Shown: positions 1-6,761, counted from the stretch's first letter. The stretch: 8,549 nucleotides of DNA from JBFKOL01 sp041628815 (GCA_041628815.1 JBFKOL010000170.1:1-8549), one strand, 5' to 3'. Made by a program: numbers and translations. Notes: generated by a model from the sequence alone, not told the origin.

Positions 1-591
1 ATCTGAGAGTACTTTTGATTCATCGTTAGGCAAAGCACTGGTCCAGATGCGGATGTCAGAGAAATTCTCTAAATAGTAGGGTCTGAACAATGTCAATGTA
101 GTTCCTGAGTCTATCTCTTTTATTTGTTCGATCCGCTTGTAATGTGTGTCATAAATCTTGATAATTTCTGCCCGTATTGACTTATTGCTGATCAAATTAA
201 AACTTCGTGATTTCAAAGCTTCGAAAGTTGCAGTGTTCATTTCAAAATAATGCATTCCCATCGGTCCTCCGTATAAACTGTCTGGCACATTATCGGTTTG
301 TTTAGAGCTGATAAGTTCTTGAAGCATTTTAGTCCGGTTAACTGCGCTGTCCACATTTTTTAATATGTTTTTCAGGCCCTTCAGGTCATTGTGGATCGTC
401 GATTTGAAGGCAGTTAAAATCTCTTTCTCTTCTTTTTTGTTGATTTGGTTGTTGTTCCAATTGTTGATCTGCAGCGCTATCAATATTCCAATTACGACCA
501 ACGCAATCTCACCAAGAGCATAAAGAATATATTTCCTGGTTGACCCAGACTCAATCAATGACTTCCTGATTTTTCGAAGAAATGCGAGCAT
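1..591 (-). CDS. DUF6090-type single-pass membrane protein, 3' end outside window
   Basis: Reading the minus strand from the ATG at 591, the frame is open for 197 codons to the window edge, so the C-terminus is missing. The protein starts MLAFLRKIRKSLIESGS, a basic amphipathic N-terminus. Next comes a transmembrane helix at about residues 22-42 (ALGEIALVVIGILIALQ) that ends in the hallmark INNWNNN. The rest is a charged, mostly helical region with no recognised catalytic motif. This layout matches the DUF6090 family of Bacteroidota, usually about 230-260 residues long; its function is unknown. The predicted topology is N-terminus in, helical domain in the periplasm. Codon-by-codon alignment with the copies at 6761 and 2619 supports the ATG at 591. 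The leader, CTTTCTTATCTTTAG then three bases then ATG, is shared with the copy at 6761. No strong Shine-Dalgarno site is seen. Family assignment is confident; the role is not known. Confidence 0.85.
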   Translation of the reverse strand, partial: MLAFLRKIRKSLIESGSTRKYILYALGEIALVVIGILIALQINNWNNNQINKKEEKEILTAFKSTIHNDLKGLKNILKNVDSAVNRTKMLQELISSKQTDNVPDSLYGGPMGMHYFEMNTATFEALKSRSFNLISNKSIRAEIIKIYDTHYKRIEQIKEIDSGTTLTLFRPYYLENFSDIRIWTSALPNDESKVLSD

Positions 592-594
592 GCA

Positions 595-792
595 CTAAAG
601 ATAAGAAAGGAGGCTCAAGTCTCTTGATGCGGTTACATAACCTGTCTGCCGGCAGGTAGGTAGTCCCCCGCCAGTGGGCGGGCAGGCGCCTTCTACCCGA
701 AGTTCAAGCAGACCCTGCCAATAGCCAGGGTTTTTATTTGGTCTTGACGCTTCAAGCCTTACTTGAATGACAGGAAGGACAAATGAAAAGAT
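595..792 (-). pseudogene. Decayed reading frame or repeat ahead of the DUF6090 gene
   Basis: On the minus strand a frame is open from just after a TAA (793-795) to the TAG at 595-597, which is three bases before the DUF6090 ATG. It has no ATG start. The translation is protein-like at both ends: RPNKNPGYWQGLLELRVEG, then a Pro/Gly/Cys-rich stretch encoded by the palindromic repeat at 641-686, then YVTASRDLSLLSYL and stop. The last part matches the frame just upstream of the DUF6090 gene at 6761, which ends SRDITLLSYL. It may be the tail of a lost gene or a dispersed repeat that happens to be open. I do not recognise the protein. That the repeat sits inside the frame is seen directly; that it was inserted there is inference. 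Confidence 0.35.
641..686. repeat. GC-rich double-hairpin palindromic repeat
   Basis: Two adjacent palindromic blocks stand out from the AT-rich surroundings. The first, CCTGTCTGCCGGCAGGTAGG (641-660), is a near-perfect palindrome centred on CTGCCGGCAG. The second has the stem CCCGCC (667-672) pairing with GGCGGG (677-682) across the loop AGTG, followed by GCAGG. Units of this form occur in many copies in Bacteroidota genomes (from memory, not checked here). A 20-base relative lies at 2492-2511 inside a broken DUF6090 gene. There is no sign that it encodes anything itself. Confidence 0.65.
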
Positions 793-797
793 TTAAT

Positions 798-868
798 GAT
801 TCACATCTTTGACGTTCATGTTATGAACAATAGGAAAGATGTAGTAAACTTTTTCTTTTCGGTGAATC
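798..868. repeat. Nested inverted repeats in the spacer upstream of the oxidoreductase
   Basis: An outer pair ACATCTTT (803-810) and AAAGATGT (835-842) encloses an inner pair GTTCAT (814-819) and ATGAAC (823-828) with a three-base spacer. All arms match perfectly. A third pair, GATTCAC (798-804) and GTGAATC (862-868), overlaps the outer arm and could pair instead. No T-run follows on either strand, so a terminator is unlikely. The element lies about 190-260 bases upstream of the oxidoreductase ATG. It could be a DNA-binding site for a dimeric regulator or a structured leader; the sequence does not decide. The rest of 793-1058 holds no convincing gene and no clear Bacteroidota-type TAnnTTTG promoter. 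Confidence 0.4.
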
Positions 869-1058
869 GCTCGCAATTACTGCTGTGAACAATCAATTAG
901 AAAATGGCCGACAAGCACATGATGCAGTATGTACAGTGAGTCTGGGGGATGTTTTTATGTACTTCAAGTTCATTGTAGTTGAGTTATGGATCATCTCCAT
1001 TGAAATCCTTAACTTAAAGAAGTTATTTCGTGTCGTCTTGTCGTAAGAATAATCTATT

Positions 1059-2408
1059 ATGAATAATCAAAGTTCGCGAAGGTCCTTCATCAAAACTGCC
1101 ACTGCAGGCACATTGGGATTTCACTACTTTCCTGGAACCCTCTTTGGCAAGGATGCACCGAGTAATAAATTAAATATTGCCGCAATTGGAATTGCCGGGA
1201 GGGGAAGTACTAACCTGGATCAATGTAGTGGAGAGAATATCGTGGCCATTTGCGATGTTGATCTTGGATTTGCATCCGAGACTATTAAACGGTATCCCAA
1301 TGCCAATGTTTACCAGGATTGGCGGGTGCTTTTTGAAAAGGAAAAGAACATTGATGCGGTAGTGATTTCTACTCCGGATCATACCCATGCTGTTATTACC
1401 ATGGCTGCATTACAACTGGGTAAGCATGTCTACTGTGAAAAACCCCTTACACATACGGTCTACGAAGCCCGGAAAATCGCAGAAGCAGCTAGATACTACG
1501 GGGTACAGACGCAAATGGGTAACCAGGGGCACTCTTCAGATGAAATCCGCATGCTCAAGGAATACCTCGATGATGGAATAATTGGTGATGTAAGAGAAGT
1601 ATATGCATGGACTGACAGACCCGTAGGAGGAAGGCCATGGTCAAACTTTCTGGTACAGGCGAAACCAGATGATACTCCACCTGTTCCGGATAAATTGGAT
1701 TGGGATTTATGGTTAGGTCCTGCCCCATACAGAGACTATCATCCTGATTACCATCCCGCCAAATGGAGGGCATGGCTTGATTTCGGTACCGGGGCTATGG
1801 GTGATATGGGATGTCATATTTTAGACCCTTCATATTGGGCACTTGACTTGGGTGCGCCTACGCATGTCCAAGCGACTTCTACGCACTGGGAACCAGAAGT
1901 AGAGACCCAAACCTTTCCCCGTGCATCCATTGTCCGGATGGACTTTCCGGCTAGGGGAAGTAAGCCTCCTGTTAAATTGACATGGTCTGACGGCCGATTG
2001 TTGCCTCCTGTGCCGCCTGAGTTTGCTCCGGGTCAAAAATTTGATCCAAGTGGAGCGATGCTAATAGGAGAACATGGAGTTATTCTTCATGGATCTCATG
2101 GAGCTGGGGGAATGAAAGTTCTTCCCGAATCAAAGATGGAATCCTATGATCCTCCGGCACCAAGTATACGGAGAGTAACAGAGGGGCATCATGGGGACTG
2201 GATAAGGGCATGCAAGGATGGAGAACCGGCGAGCTCTACCTTCGACTACGGAGGTCCAATGACAGAAATGGCCTTACTTGGGATGATCGCAATTCGAGTG
2301 AAGAATCAACGTCTTGAATGGGATGCTGAAAACCTTGAATTCAAAAACAATGATGCTGCTAATGCACTCATCCATAAAGAATACAGGAGTGGATGGTCAT
2401 TGGAGTGA
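1059..2408 (+). CDS. Gfo/Idh/MocA-family oxidoreductase with Tat-like leader
   Basis: This is a predicted NAD(P)-dependent sugar or cyclitol oxidoreductase of 449 residues. Its N-terminus has a twin-arginine motif (SSRRSFIKTATAG, residues 5-17), which suggests Tat export to the periplasm with the cofactor already bound. The hydrophobic stretch after it is short. The Rossmann fold begins at residues 39-50 (NIAAIGIAGRGS). The family EKP motif is at 127-129, with Lys128 the usual catalytic lysine. The C-terminal domain has WDLWLGPAPYRDYHP and GAMGDMGCHILD (245-256), where His253 and Asp256 are the likely active-site pair, and HHGDW at 377-381. Length and motifs fit the long bacterial subgroup common in Bacteroidota and Planctomycetota. 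It lacks obvious features of the GH109 glycosidase relatives, which have lost the EKP motif. No Shine-Dalgarno site is visible. The gene converges with the kinase and is not in its operon. The substrate cannot be named. Confidence 0.93.
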   Translation: MNNQSSRRSFIKTATAGTLGFHYFPGTLFGKDAPSNKLNIAAIGIAGRGSTNLDQCSGENIVAICDVDLGFASETIKRYPNANVYQDWRVLFEKEKNIDAVVISTPDHTHAVITMAALQLGKHVYCEKPLTHTVYEARKIAEAARYYGVQTQMGNQGHSSDEIRMLKEYLDDGIIGDVREVYAWTDRPVGGRPWSNFLVQAKPDDTPPVPDKLDWDLWLGPAPYRDYHPDYHPAKWRAWLDFGTGAMGDMGCHILDPSYWALDLGAPTHVQATSTHWEPEVETQTFPRASIVRMDFPARGSKPPVKLTWSDGRLLPPVPPEFAPGQKFDPSGAMLIGEHGVILHGSHGAGGMKVLPESKMESYDPPAPSIRRVTEGHHGDWIRACKDGEPASSTFDYGGPMTEMALLGMIAIRVKNQRLEWDAENLEFKNNDAANALIHKEYRSGWSLE

Positions 2409-2455
2409 TATCATGATCACAGCACAATGATAAAGATGCATGATCCGGATTCAGG

Positions 2456-2619
2456 ATTTACCTGCCAACTGTTCACCTGAAGTGCAATCCACCTGTATGC
2501 CGAAAGGCGGGTATTCCTATCAACACTTATGCGATTTCTCCAATGGCATTAAGGAGGTACTTTCTCGTTGACCCAGATTTAACCAACGACATTCTTATTT
2601 TCCTTAGGAATGTTAGCAT
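2456..2619 (-). pseudogene. Broken DUF6090 N-terminal fragment
   Basis: From the ATG at 2617-2619 the minus strand encodes MLTFLRKIRMSLVKSGS followed by TRKYLLNAIGEIA, which aligns without gaps to the DUF6090 genes at 591 and 6761. Codon 31, leucine in the paralogs, is TAA (2527-2529). The frame continues VLIGI. It is then interrupted by a 20-base insert (2492-2511) that shifts the frame, after which the homologous codons resume as W-IALQVNSWQVN (2491-2456), the counterpart of LLALQVNNWN. Nothing recognisable follows before the oxidoreductase stop at 2408. The copy is therefore dead by nonsense, frameshift and truncation. It lies tail-to-tail with the oxidoreductase. Confidence 0.8.
2492..2511. 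repeat. 20-base palindromic unit inserted in a DUF6090 pseudogene
   Basis: CCTGTATGCCGAAAGGCGGG on the plus strand separates codon 36 (ATA) from codon 37 (now TGG, TTG in the paralog at 591) of the broken DUF6090 copy, so the insert length is exactly 20. It matches the unit at 641-660 at 15 of 20 positions and keeps the CCTG...TGCCG...AGG...GG skeleton. It can form a GCC-GAAA-GGC mini-hairpin. Insertion of a short palindromic repeat is the simplest explanation. Confidence 0.55.
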
Positions 2620-3085
2620 TCTTTGTCCAGTGAAACTTTAGTGAAAGCGAATAATGAAGATACAAAACAAGACGTAGGTACCTAGAATGGTTCGAAAGTA
2701 GTCCTTTTTCTAACACCAACGAGACAAGTCGTCATAGCTTTTTCTGTGTTATTTTTATGGTTCGTTAATCCCTTGTCGAACACTCGATTGCAACAAGGTA
2801 TTCATTGCTCCTTTCGGTCAGTACTTTTCTGCTCTATTTGTCTATGGTAAATTCAACAGGGAACAAAACTGGAAGCAGTTGATTTTTCTCTTTGATAGTA
2901 CGATATCAAAGATTGATTCCACATATGAGAGGAGACTAAAGGCTTTCGATTTGAACGACGATCCTTTTACGAGAAATTCGTCTATTATCATTAGTTCATC
3001 CTCAATTTCTGCCGTTCGCACGGTTAGATTTGATCTCTTCAATTCAAAGCCCCGGATTTTACTCTGACCACTTGCCTGAATAAAA
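2620..3085. other. Spacer between broken DUF6090 copy and kinase; no convincing gene
   Basis: Two overlapping open frames exist. A minus-strand frame (2842-3102, 86 codons) starts with an ATG inside the end of the kinase gene. A plus-strand frame runs open from about 2740 to the TGA ending at 3067 but has no ATG start near its beginning. Neither translation matches a family I know, neither has a ribosome binding site, and they oppose each other over the same bases, so at most one could be real. The stretch also holds a 10-base palindrome TAGGTACCTA (2675-2684). No clear bidirectional terminator for the two convergent genes was found. It may be the eroded remains of another gene. Confidence 0.4.
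2889..2912. repeat. 9-bp inverted repeat
   Basis: TCTTTGATA (2889-2897) and TATCAAAGA (2904-2912) are perfect inverted arms with a six-base spacer, GTACGA. No T-run follows on either strand. It could be an operator-like site or a chance hairpin; it lies about 175 bases downstream of the kinase stop. Confidence 0.3.
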
Positions 3086-4432
3086 TTACGGGTGAATGGC
3101 ATCCAAAGAAAGGACAGCGGCTCCCATGGCGGCCTCTTCCCTACAAGTTGGTATATGAAGAGTACGATTAAATACTTCCTCTATGATCTTCCGGAAACGT
3201 GGATTCTTTCTAACTCCATTACCCGATCCATAAAAGTCCCCTTTTTTTGAGCGACAGAAGTCTCCTCCTAATTCCCGGTAATGCTGTGCCATGCCGCGTA
3301 GCCATGAGTAAATCAGGTTTGCGGGGGTAAAGTTATTGGTATCAATTCCGGAAATGATGCCGCACGTGTGAGGATCACTCCGCATCCCATTTAATACAGG
3401 TGTTACCTGGAATGGAGCGTCGTTCTTACTGGCGAGTTCATCCATTTTGTCCCACAATATTTCGTCTTCAACGCTGGTTCCCATATGTTCCAGAAAAAGA
3501 CGGAAGAATCCGTGTAGCGAAGCATAAACGTTTCCTCCGTTCAATGAGTTCGCGGATAAAAGATATCGGTTGTCTAAAAACGGCCTGATGTCAACGTCAG
3601 GATTGTCCTTTGTAAGTTTCCAGATTTCTTCATCCTGAATATCGACAGTATAACTCAGTTGAGCCCCGGTGCCGATATTCAATAAGATATCTTCATTGAC
3701 ATTAGACGTGGCACCCAGGAAGGCTGCCTGACTATCACCCAAGGGTTGTATTACCGGCACAACTCGACCATCTATAAAGAAATTCTCACCTACCGAACAT
3801 TCCTGGCAAATTTCAGGTAATTCAGATTGATCAAGTCCGAGTGCTGCAAGCGCATTGTTGTCCCAGTTCATTGTCTTCAGATCAAACCCGCCAAGACTAT
3901 GAGCCATGGACGGGGCGATCCTGCCAGGATCCAAATGGAATAAATTGTACCCGATGTAGTCAGGCAGCGTACAAATAGATTTTATCCCTTCTACCATGTC
4001 GAATTTTCGCCAGGCCTCAAGAGTAACCAACCCATAACCACTCGCAAAGTCATTTCTTCCACATCTATAAGACATTTGCTCGATTATACTTTCCCCATTA
4101 TGGTAAAGTTCATTTCCTCTCTGATCCTCCCACGTCACTAAATTTGTGATGGGATTTTTGTTTTTATCAAGACCGATGATTCCATGCATCTGGCCAGTGA
4201 TTCCTATAGAAAGCAGTGGCATAGGAATATCCCTGATCACTCCGGAAAACATGGACGAAACGACTTCCTGGATCAGTCGAACATTTTGCTCCTTTCTCCA
4301 GGGTTCGCTAAATTCCATATAAGCGTTTGCGGGTTGGCTTTTAGTCATAAGGATCTCTCTCCCTGGATAGCTGATGGCTACCAAGGCGATTTTGGAAGTA
4401 CCCAAATCAATTCCCAAAGCATAACCTGTCAT
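3086..4432 (-). CDS. FGGY-family carbohydrate kinase, sedoheptulokinase-like
   Basis: This is a predicted cytoplasmic ATP-dependent sugar kinase of 448 residues. It opens with the phosphate-binding GIDLGTSK (residues 7-14), followed by GITGQMHG (77-84) and LVTWEDQR (98-105). GDSQAA (232-237) has Asp233 in the position of the FGGY catalytic base. ILLNIGTGAQ (249-258), SLNGGNV (296-302) and a C-terminal GSG...AAMGAAVL follow. QMHG is shared with xylulokinase, but LVTW-D-R, GD-QA and SLNGGNV are features I associate with sedoheptulokinase (SHPK/CARKL). The likely substrate is thus a ketose, possibly sedoheptulose giving sedoheptulose 7-phosphate; xylulose remains possible. I chose the ATG at 4432 because GIDLGTS then starts at residue 7, as in relatives. 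An in-frame GTG at 4462 would add ten residues. The gene follows the porter on the same strand after about 215 bases without an obvious terminator, so co-expression is plausible. Confidence 0.9.
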   Translation of the reverse strand: MTGYALGIDLGTSKIALVAISYPGREILMTKSQPANAYMEFSEPWRKEQNVRLIQEVVSSMFSGVIRDIPMPLLSIGITGQMHGIIGLDKNKNPITNLVTWEDQRGNELYHNGESIIEQMSYRCGRNDFASGYGLVTLEAWRKFDMVEGIKSICTLPDYIGYNLFHLDPGRIAPSMAHSLGGFDLKTMNWDNNALAALGLDQSELPEICQECSVGENFFIDGRVVPVIQPLGDSQAAFLGATSNVNEDILLNIGTGAQLSYTVDIQDEEIWKLTKDNPDVDIRPFLDNRYLLSANSLNGGNVYASLHGFFRLFLEHMGTSVEDEILWDKMDELASKNDAPFQVTPVLNGMRSDPHTCGIISGIDTNNFTPANLIYSWLRGMAQHYRELGGDFCRSKKGDFYGSGNGVRKNPRFRKIIEEVFNRTLHIPTCREEAAMGAAVLSLDAIHP

Positions 4433-4647
4433 TACCGTAAAGTACGATTTATTGATTTTCACTTCATATTATATAGATTTTAGAATTGTTGAGATACCCG
4501 TATGAGAAAAAGTCAGATTTAAGTTAGAACAGGACCATAGCTCCGGAGATAGGAATGTGTGTTTTAGTGAACGGGTCAATCCCAACGTAACACTCCCAAA
4601 GGCATCTTAAATTCTCCCGCATCGCAGGTCAATGACTATGCCCCTTG

Positions 4648-5964
4648 TTATTTGGCCAGCTTTTTACTCAGTTTTTCAAGTGAGATGCCCTTGGTTTCCG
4701 GCATTTTATAGTGTACCCACCACAATTGCCAAACCATCATGACAGCAAAGAAGGCAAAGACTGTACCCGGGCCAATGGTAGAAAACAGGAAAGGTATGAA
4801 TGACGGAATCAATGCCGCCAGGACCCAATGCACCGAAGCGCCAAACGCCTGACCGGAAGCCCTCAGGTGATTGGGAAACAACTCTGAAATGAATACCCAT
4901 ATGACCGTGCCCTGACCCATAGCATGTGCACATACAAAAACGAAGAGAAAAATCGCTACGGTCAATCCAGCCCAGTTCATGAAAAAGGCCAGAGATACCA
5001 GGGTAAGGGAGAAGATATAACCATAGGAACAGGCATACATGAGTTGCTTTCTTCCCCATCGATCGATCAGCAACATACCGATAAGGGTAAAGACCACATT
5101 GATGAAACCTATACCAGCGCTGCTCAGAAAAGCAGCGCTCTTGCCCAATCCCGCTTCACTAAGAATTCTGGGTGCATAGTACCAGAATGCATTGATGCCG
5201 GAAAATTGATTGAAGAAGGCTATGAAGAAGGCAAGCATCAACGGGCCCCTGTATTTTCTCAAAAAAATGGTTTCACCGGAAACAGGATTTTCTTCCATGA
5301 TCTCCTGAACAAATGATTCAAAGTCCCTTGAAGGATCAATCCTTTTCAGCACCCCCATCGCTTCCTCTTTAAGACCTCTTGTAAGCAACCATCTCGGACT
5401 TTTCGGTACAAGAAAAATGACCAGGCAATAAACGAATGCGGGAACAGTTTCTACGCCAAGCATCCACCGCCAGGCATTGACGCCGGCATCCCTGAGAAGG
5501 TAGTTGGAAAGAAACGCTATCAAGACTCCGAATACAATGCTAAACTGGTACAAGGCGACCAGGCGACCACGCTCTTTGGCAGGAGCAATCTCGGAAATGT
5601 AGGCAGGCGCTGCTACCGTGGATGCACCCACACCCAGGCCACCTATGAAGCGGAAGAATGCAAAGATAAAAGGATCGTGAGACAATGAAGATCCCAACGC
5701 CGAGACCAGGTACAGAAAACCTATGCCGATCAATGTATGTTTCCTTCCAAAAGCATGGGTCGGAATACCACCAAAGATGGCACCCACGACCGTACCCCAC
5801 AAGGCCATTGCCATGACAACGGTACCATGAAAGAGATCGGAAGAGTGCCACAATTCCTGAAGCTGTCTGTCTGCTCCGGAAATAACGATGGTATCAAAGC
5901 CAAATAGAAATCCTGCCAGAGCGACATAGAAACTCCAAGTCAGAATCTTGTTTTTCCCGAGCAT
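4648..5964 (-). CDS. Sugar porter family MFS transporter (GLUT/XylE type)
   Basis: This is a twelve-helix inner-membrane sugar transporter of 438 residues, probably a proton symporter. Sugar-porter signatures appear in order: GFLFGFDTIVISGA (18-31), GRK (73-75) in the loop after helix 2, the R-F-x-G-G-x-G-V-G stretch (105-113), YISEIAP..ERGR (122-134), Gln140 at the start of helix 5, the PKSPRWL stretch after helix 6 (187-193), NQFSGIN (252-258) with FWYYAP in helix 7, DRWGRK in the loop after helix 8, and PETKG (422-426) near the C-terminus. Most relatives have QQ-SGIN; here the first Gln is Asn252, a sugar-contacting position in GLUT/XylE structures. The ATG at 5964 puts the first helix about ten residues in and has a weak AGG a few bases upstream. 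The gene lies 17 bases after a DUF6090 stub and precedes the kinase. The substrate is unproven; the neighbour suggests a ketose. Confidence 0.93.
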   Translation of the reverse strand: MLGKNKILTWSFYVALAGFLFGFDTIVISGADRQLQELWHSSDLFHGTVVMAMALWGTVVGAIFGGIPTHAFGRKHTLIGIGFLYLVSALGSSLSHDPFIFAFFRFIGGLGVGASTVAAPAYISEIAPAKERGRLVALYQFSIVFGVLIAFLSNYLLRDAGVNAWRWMLGVETVPAFVYCLVIFLVPKSPRWLLTRGLKEEAMGVLKRIDPSRDFESFVQEIMEENPVSGETIFLRKYRGPLMLAFFIAFFNQFSGINAFWYYAPRILSEAGLGKSAAFLSSAGIGFINVVFTLIGMLLIDRWGRKQLMYACSYGYIFSLTLVSLAFFMNWAGLTVAIFLFVFVCAHAMGQGTVIWVFISELFPNHLRASGQAFGASVHWVLAALIPSFIPFLFSTIGPGTVFAFFAVMMVWQLWWVHYKMPETKGISLEKLSKKLAK

Positions 5965-5981
5965 TTACCTAAAATAATGAA

Positions 5982-6026
5982 CTATTCAATCAATGACTTT
6001 CTGAATCTTCTTGGAAAGGTGAACAT
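5982..6026 (-). pseudogene. 14-codon DUF6090 stub directly before the porter
   Basis: An ATG at 6024-6026, three bases after the TAA of the DUF6090 gene at 6030, opens MFTFPRRFRKSLIE and ends at TAG (5982-5984). This matches the family start (MLAFLRKIRKSLIE in the copy at 591) over all 14 codons. The homology then stops and the porter ATG follows 17 bases later. It is best read as the truncated remnant of a further tandem copy, cut where the sugar genes now begin. It could still be translated as a leader peptide coupling the porter to the upstream genes, but that is speculation. Confidence 0.7.
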
Positions 6027-6029
6027 TAC

Positions 6030-6761
6030 TTAATCAGTTGGTTGTGACAATACGATGATTCTTTCCAATGCCTGTGCAATTTTGCTTCTCCTTCCATTCA
6101 CCGCATTCAATAAATTATTGCTATCGCGCAGTCGGTCGTTGATCATGTTTTCAAACTCAATAGTCGTCATAAAAGAAAGATCTACACGGTCATCATGCAT
6201 GCCTCTGTTATAAGGTTGAGGAATTCTTTTGGCAAAATACGGGATGATATATTGCCTTGTATATTCTACGGCTTGTGTCTCTCTTTCAAAGAGATCAGAG
6301 ACCAGATCTTCCCACTGGATCAGTAAAGACCGGAGTTCCGGGTTGGAAATAATATCAAAAGACGAAGTATTGATCATTGTTTTAATAGAACCCATGGAAA
6401 GATCTGAAGTATATAAGTTGCGAAAGATTTCCAGGTACTTGACCAAAGTGTCCCGGTAAATTTCAGGGTGTTCTATCGGAAACGATTCCTGCATATACGT
6501 ACAAAAACGCCTGACCCGATTATAGGCATACATTGTACTCCGCAGCTCTTCTTTATTGAATTTGAATTCTTTATTGATTTCAACCAGTAGAACTTTTTCC
6601 TTTTTTTTCTCTATTCTATTATTATTCCAATTATTCACCTGCAATGCCAACAGAATACCGATCATGACGAGCAGTATTTCACCAATAGCATAAAGCATAT
6701 ACTTTCTGGCTGATCCAGATTCAATTAAAGACTTGCGTATTTGCCGTAGGAAGGTGAGCAT
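6030..6761 (-). CDS. DUF6090-type single-pass membrane protein
   Basis: This is an intact 243-residue copy. It begins MLTFLRQIRKSLIESGS and has a membrane helix at about residues 22-42 (AIGEILLVMIGILLALQ) ending in VNNWNNN. The rest is a long, charged, mostly helical region with no enzyme motif I recognise. Around residues 130-155 the stretch with INTSSFDIISN resembles the matching part of the copy at 8496 (NTSNLEHVEN), suggesting a conserved fold beyond the helix. The function is unknown for the family; the predicted location is the inner membrane with the bulk in the periplasm. The ATG at 6761 aligns with the other copies, and its leader is shared with the copy at 591. It ends three bases before the stub at 6026 and may be co-transcribed with the porter. 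Confidence 0.88.
   Translation of the reverse strand: MLTFLRQIRKSLIESGSARKYMLYAIGEILLVMIGILLALQVNNWNNNRIEKKKEKVLLVEINKEFKFNKEELRSTMYAYNRVRRFCTYMQESFPIEHPEIYRDTLVKYLEIFRNLYTSDLSMGSIKTMINTSSFDIISNPELRSLLIQWEDLVSDLFERETQAVEYTRQYIIPYFAKRIPQPYNRGMHDDRVDLSFMTTIEFENMINDRLRDSNNLLNAVNGRRSKIAQALERIIVLSQPTD

Noticed and set aside
691..735. tRNA 3'-end remnant suggested by GTTCAAG followed by a hairpin and T-run
   Set aside because: The bases flanking GTTCAAG cannot form the five-pair T-arm stem, and no acceptor or anticodon arm could be found.
712..739. Hairpin ACCCTG/CAGGGT followed by TTTTTATTT, like a plus-strand terminator
   Set aside because: No plus-strand gene or RNA lies upstream in this window, and the same bases fall within the protein-like minus-strand frame (NPGYWQG), so the structure may be incidental.
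1170..2036. Frames of 60-72 codons inside the oxidoreductase gene
   Set aside because: They overlap a gene with clear catalytic motifs and lack independent support.
2740..3067. Plus-strand frame ending at 3067
   Set aside because: It has only a TTG as possible start, no homology I recognise and a Ser-rich low-complexity stretch; could be chance in AT-rich DNA.
2842..3102. Minus-strand frame of 86 codons as an annotated gene
   Set aside because: No recognised domain, no ribosome binding site, start inside the kinase gene, and an equally open frame on the other strand.
4433..4462. GTG at 4462 as kinase start, adding ten residues
   Set aside because: The ATG at 4432 places the GIDLGTS motif at the expected distance from the N-terminus; the extension has no family counterpart. 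It cannot be excluded outright.
4706..5851. Several frames of 65-130 codons on both strands within the porter gene
   Set aside because: They overlap a strongly supported twelve-helix transporter and have no motifs of their own; they are shadow frames.
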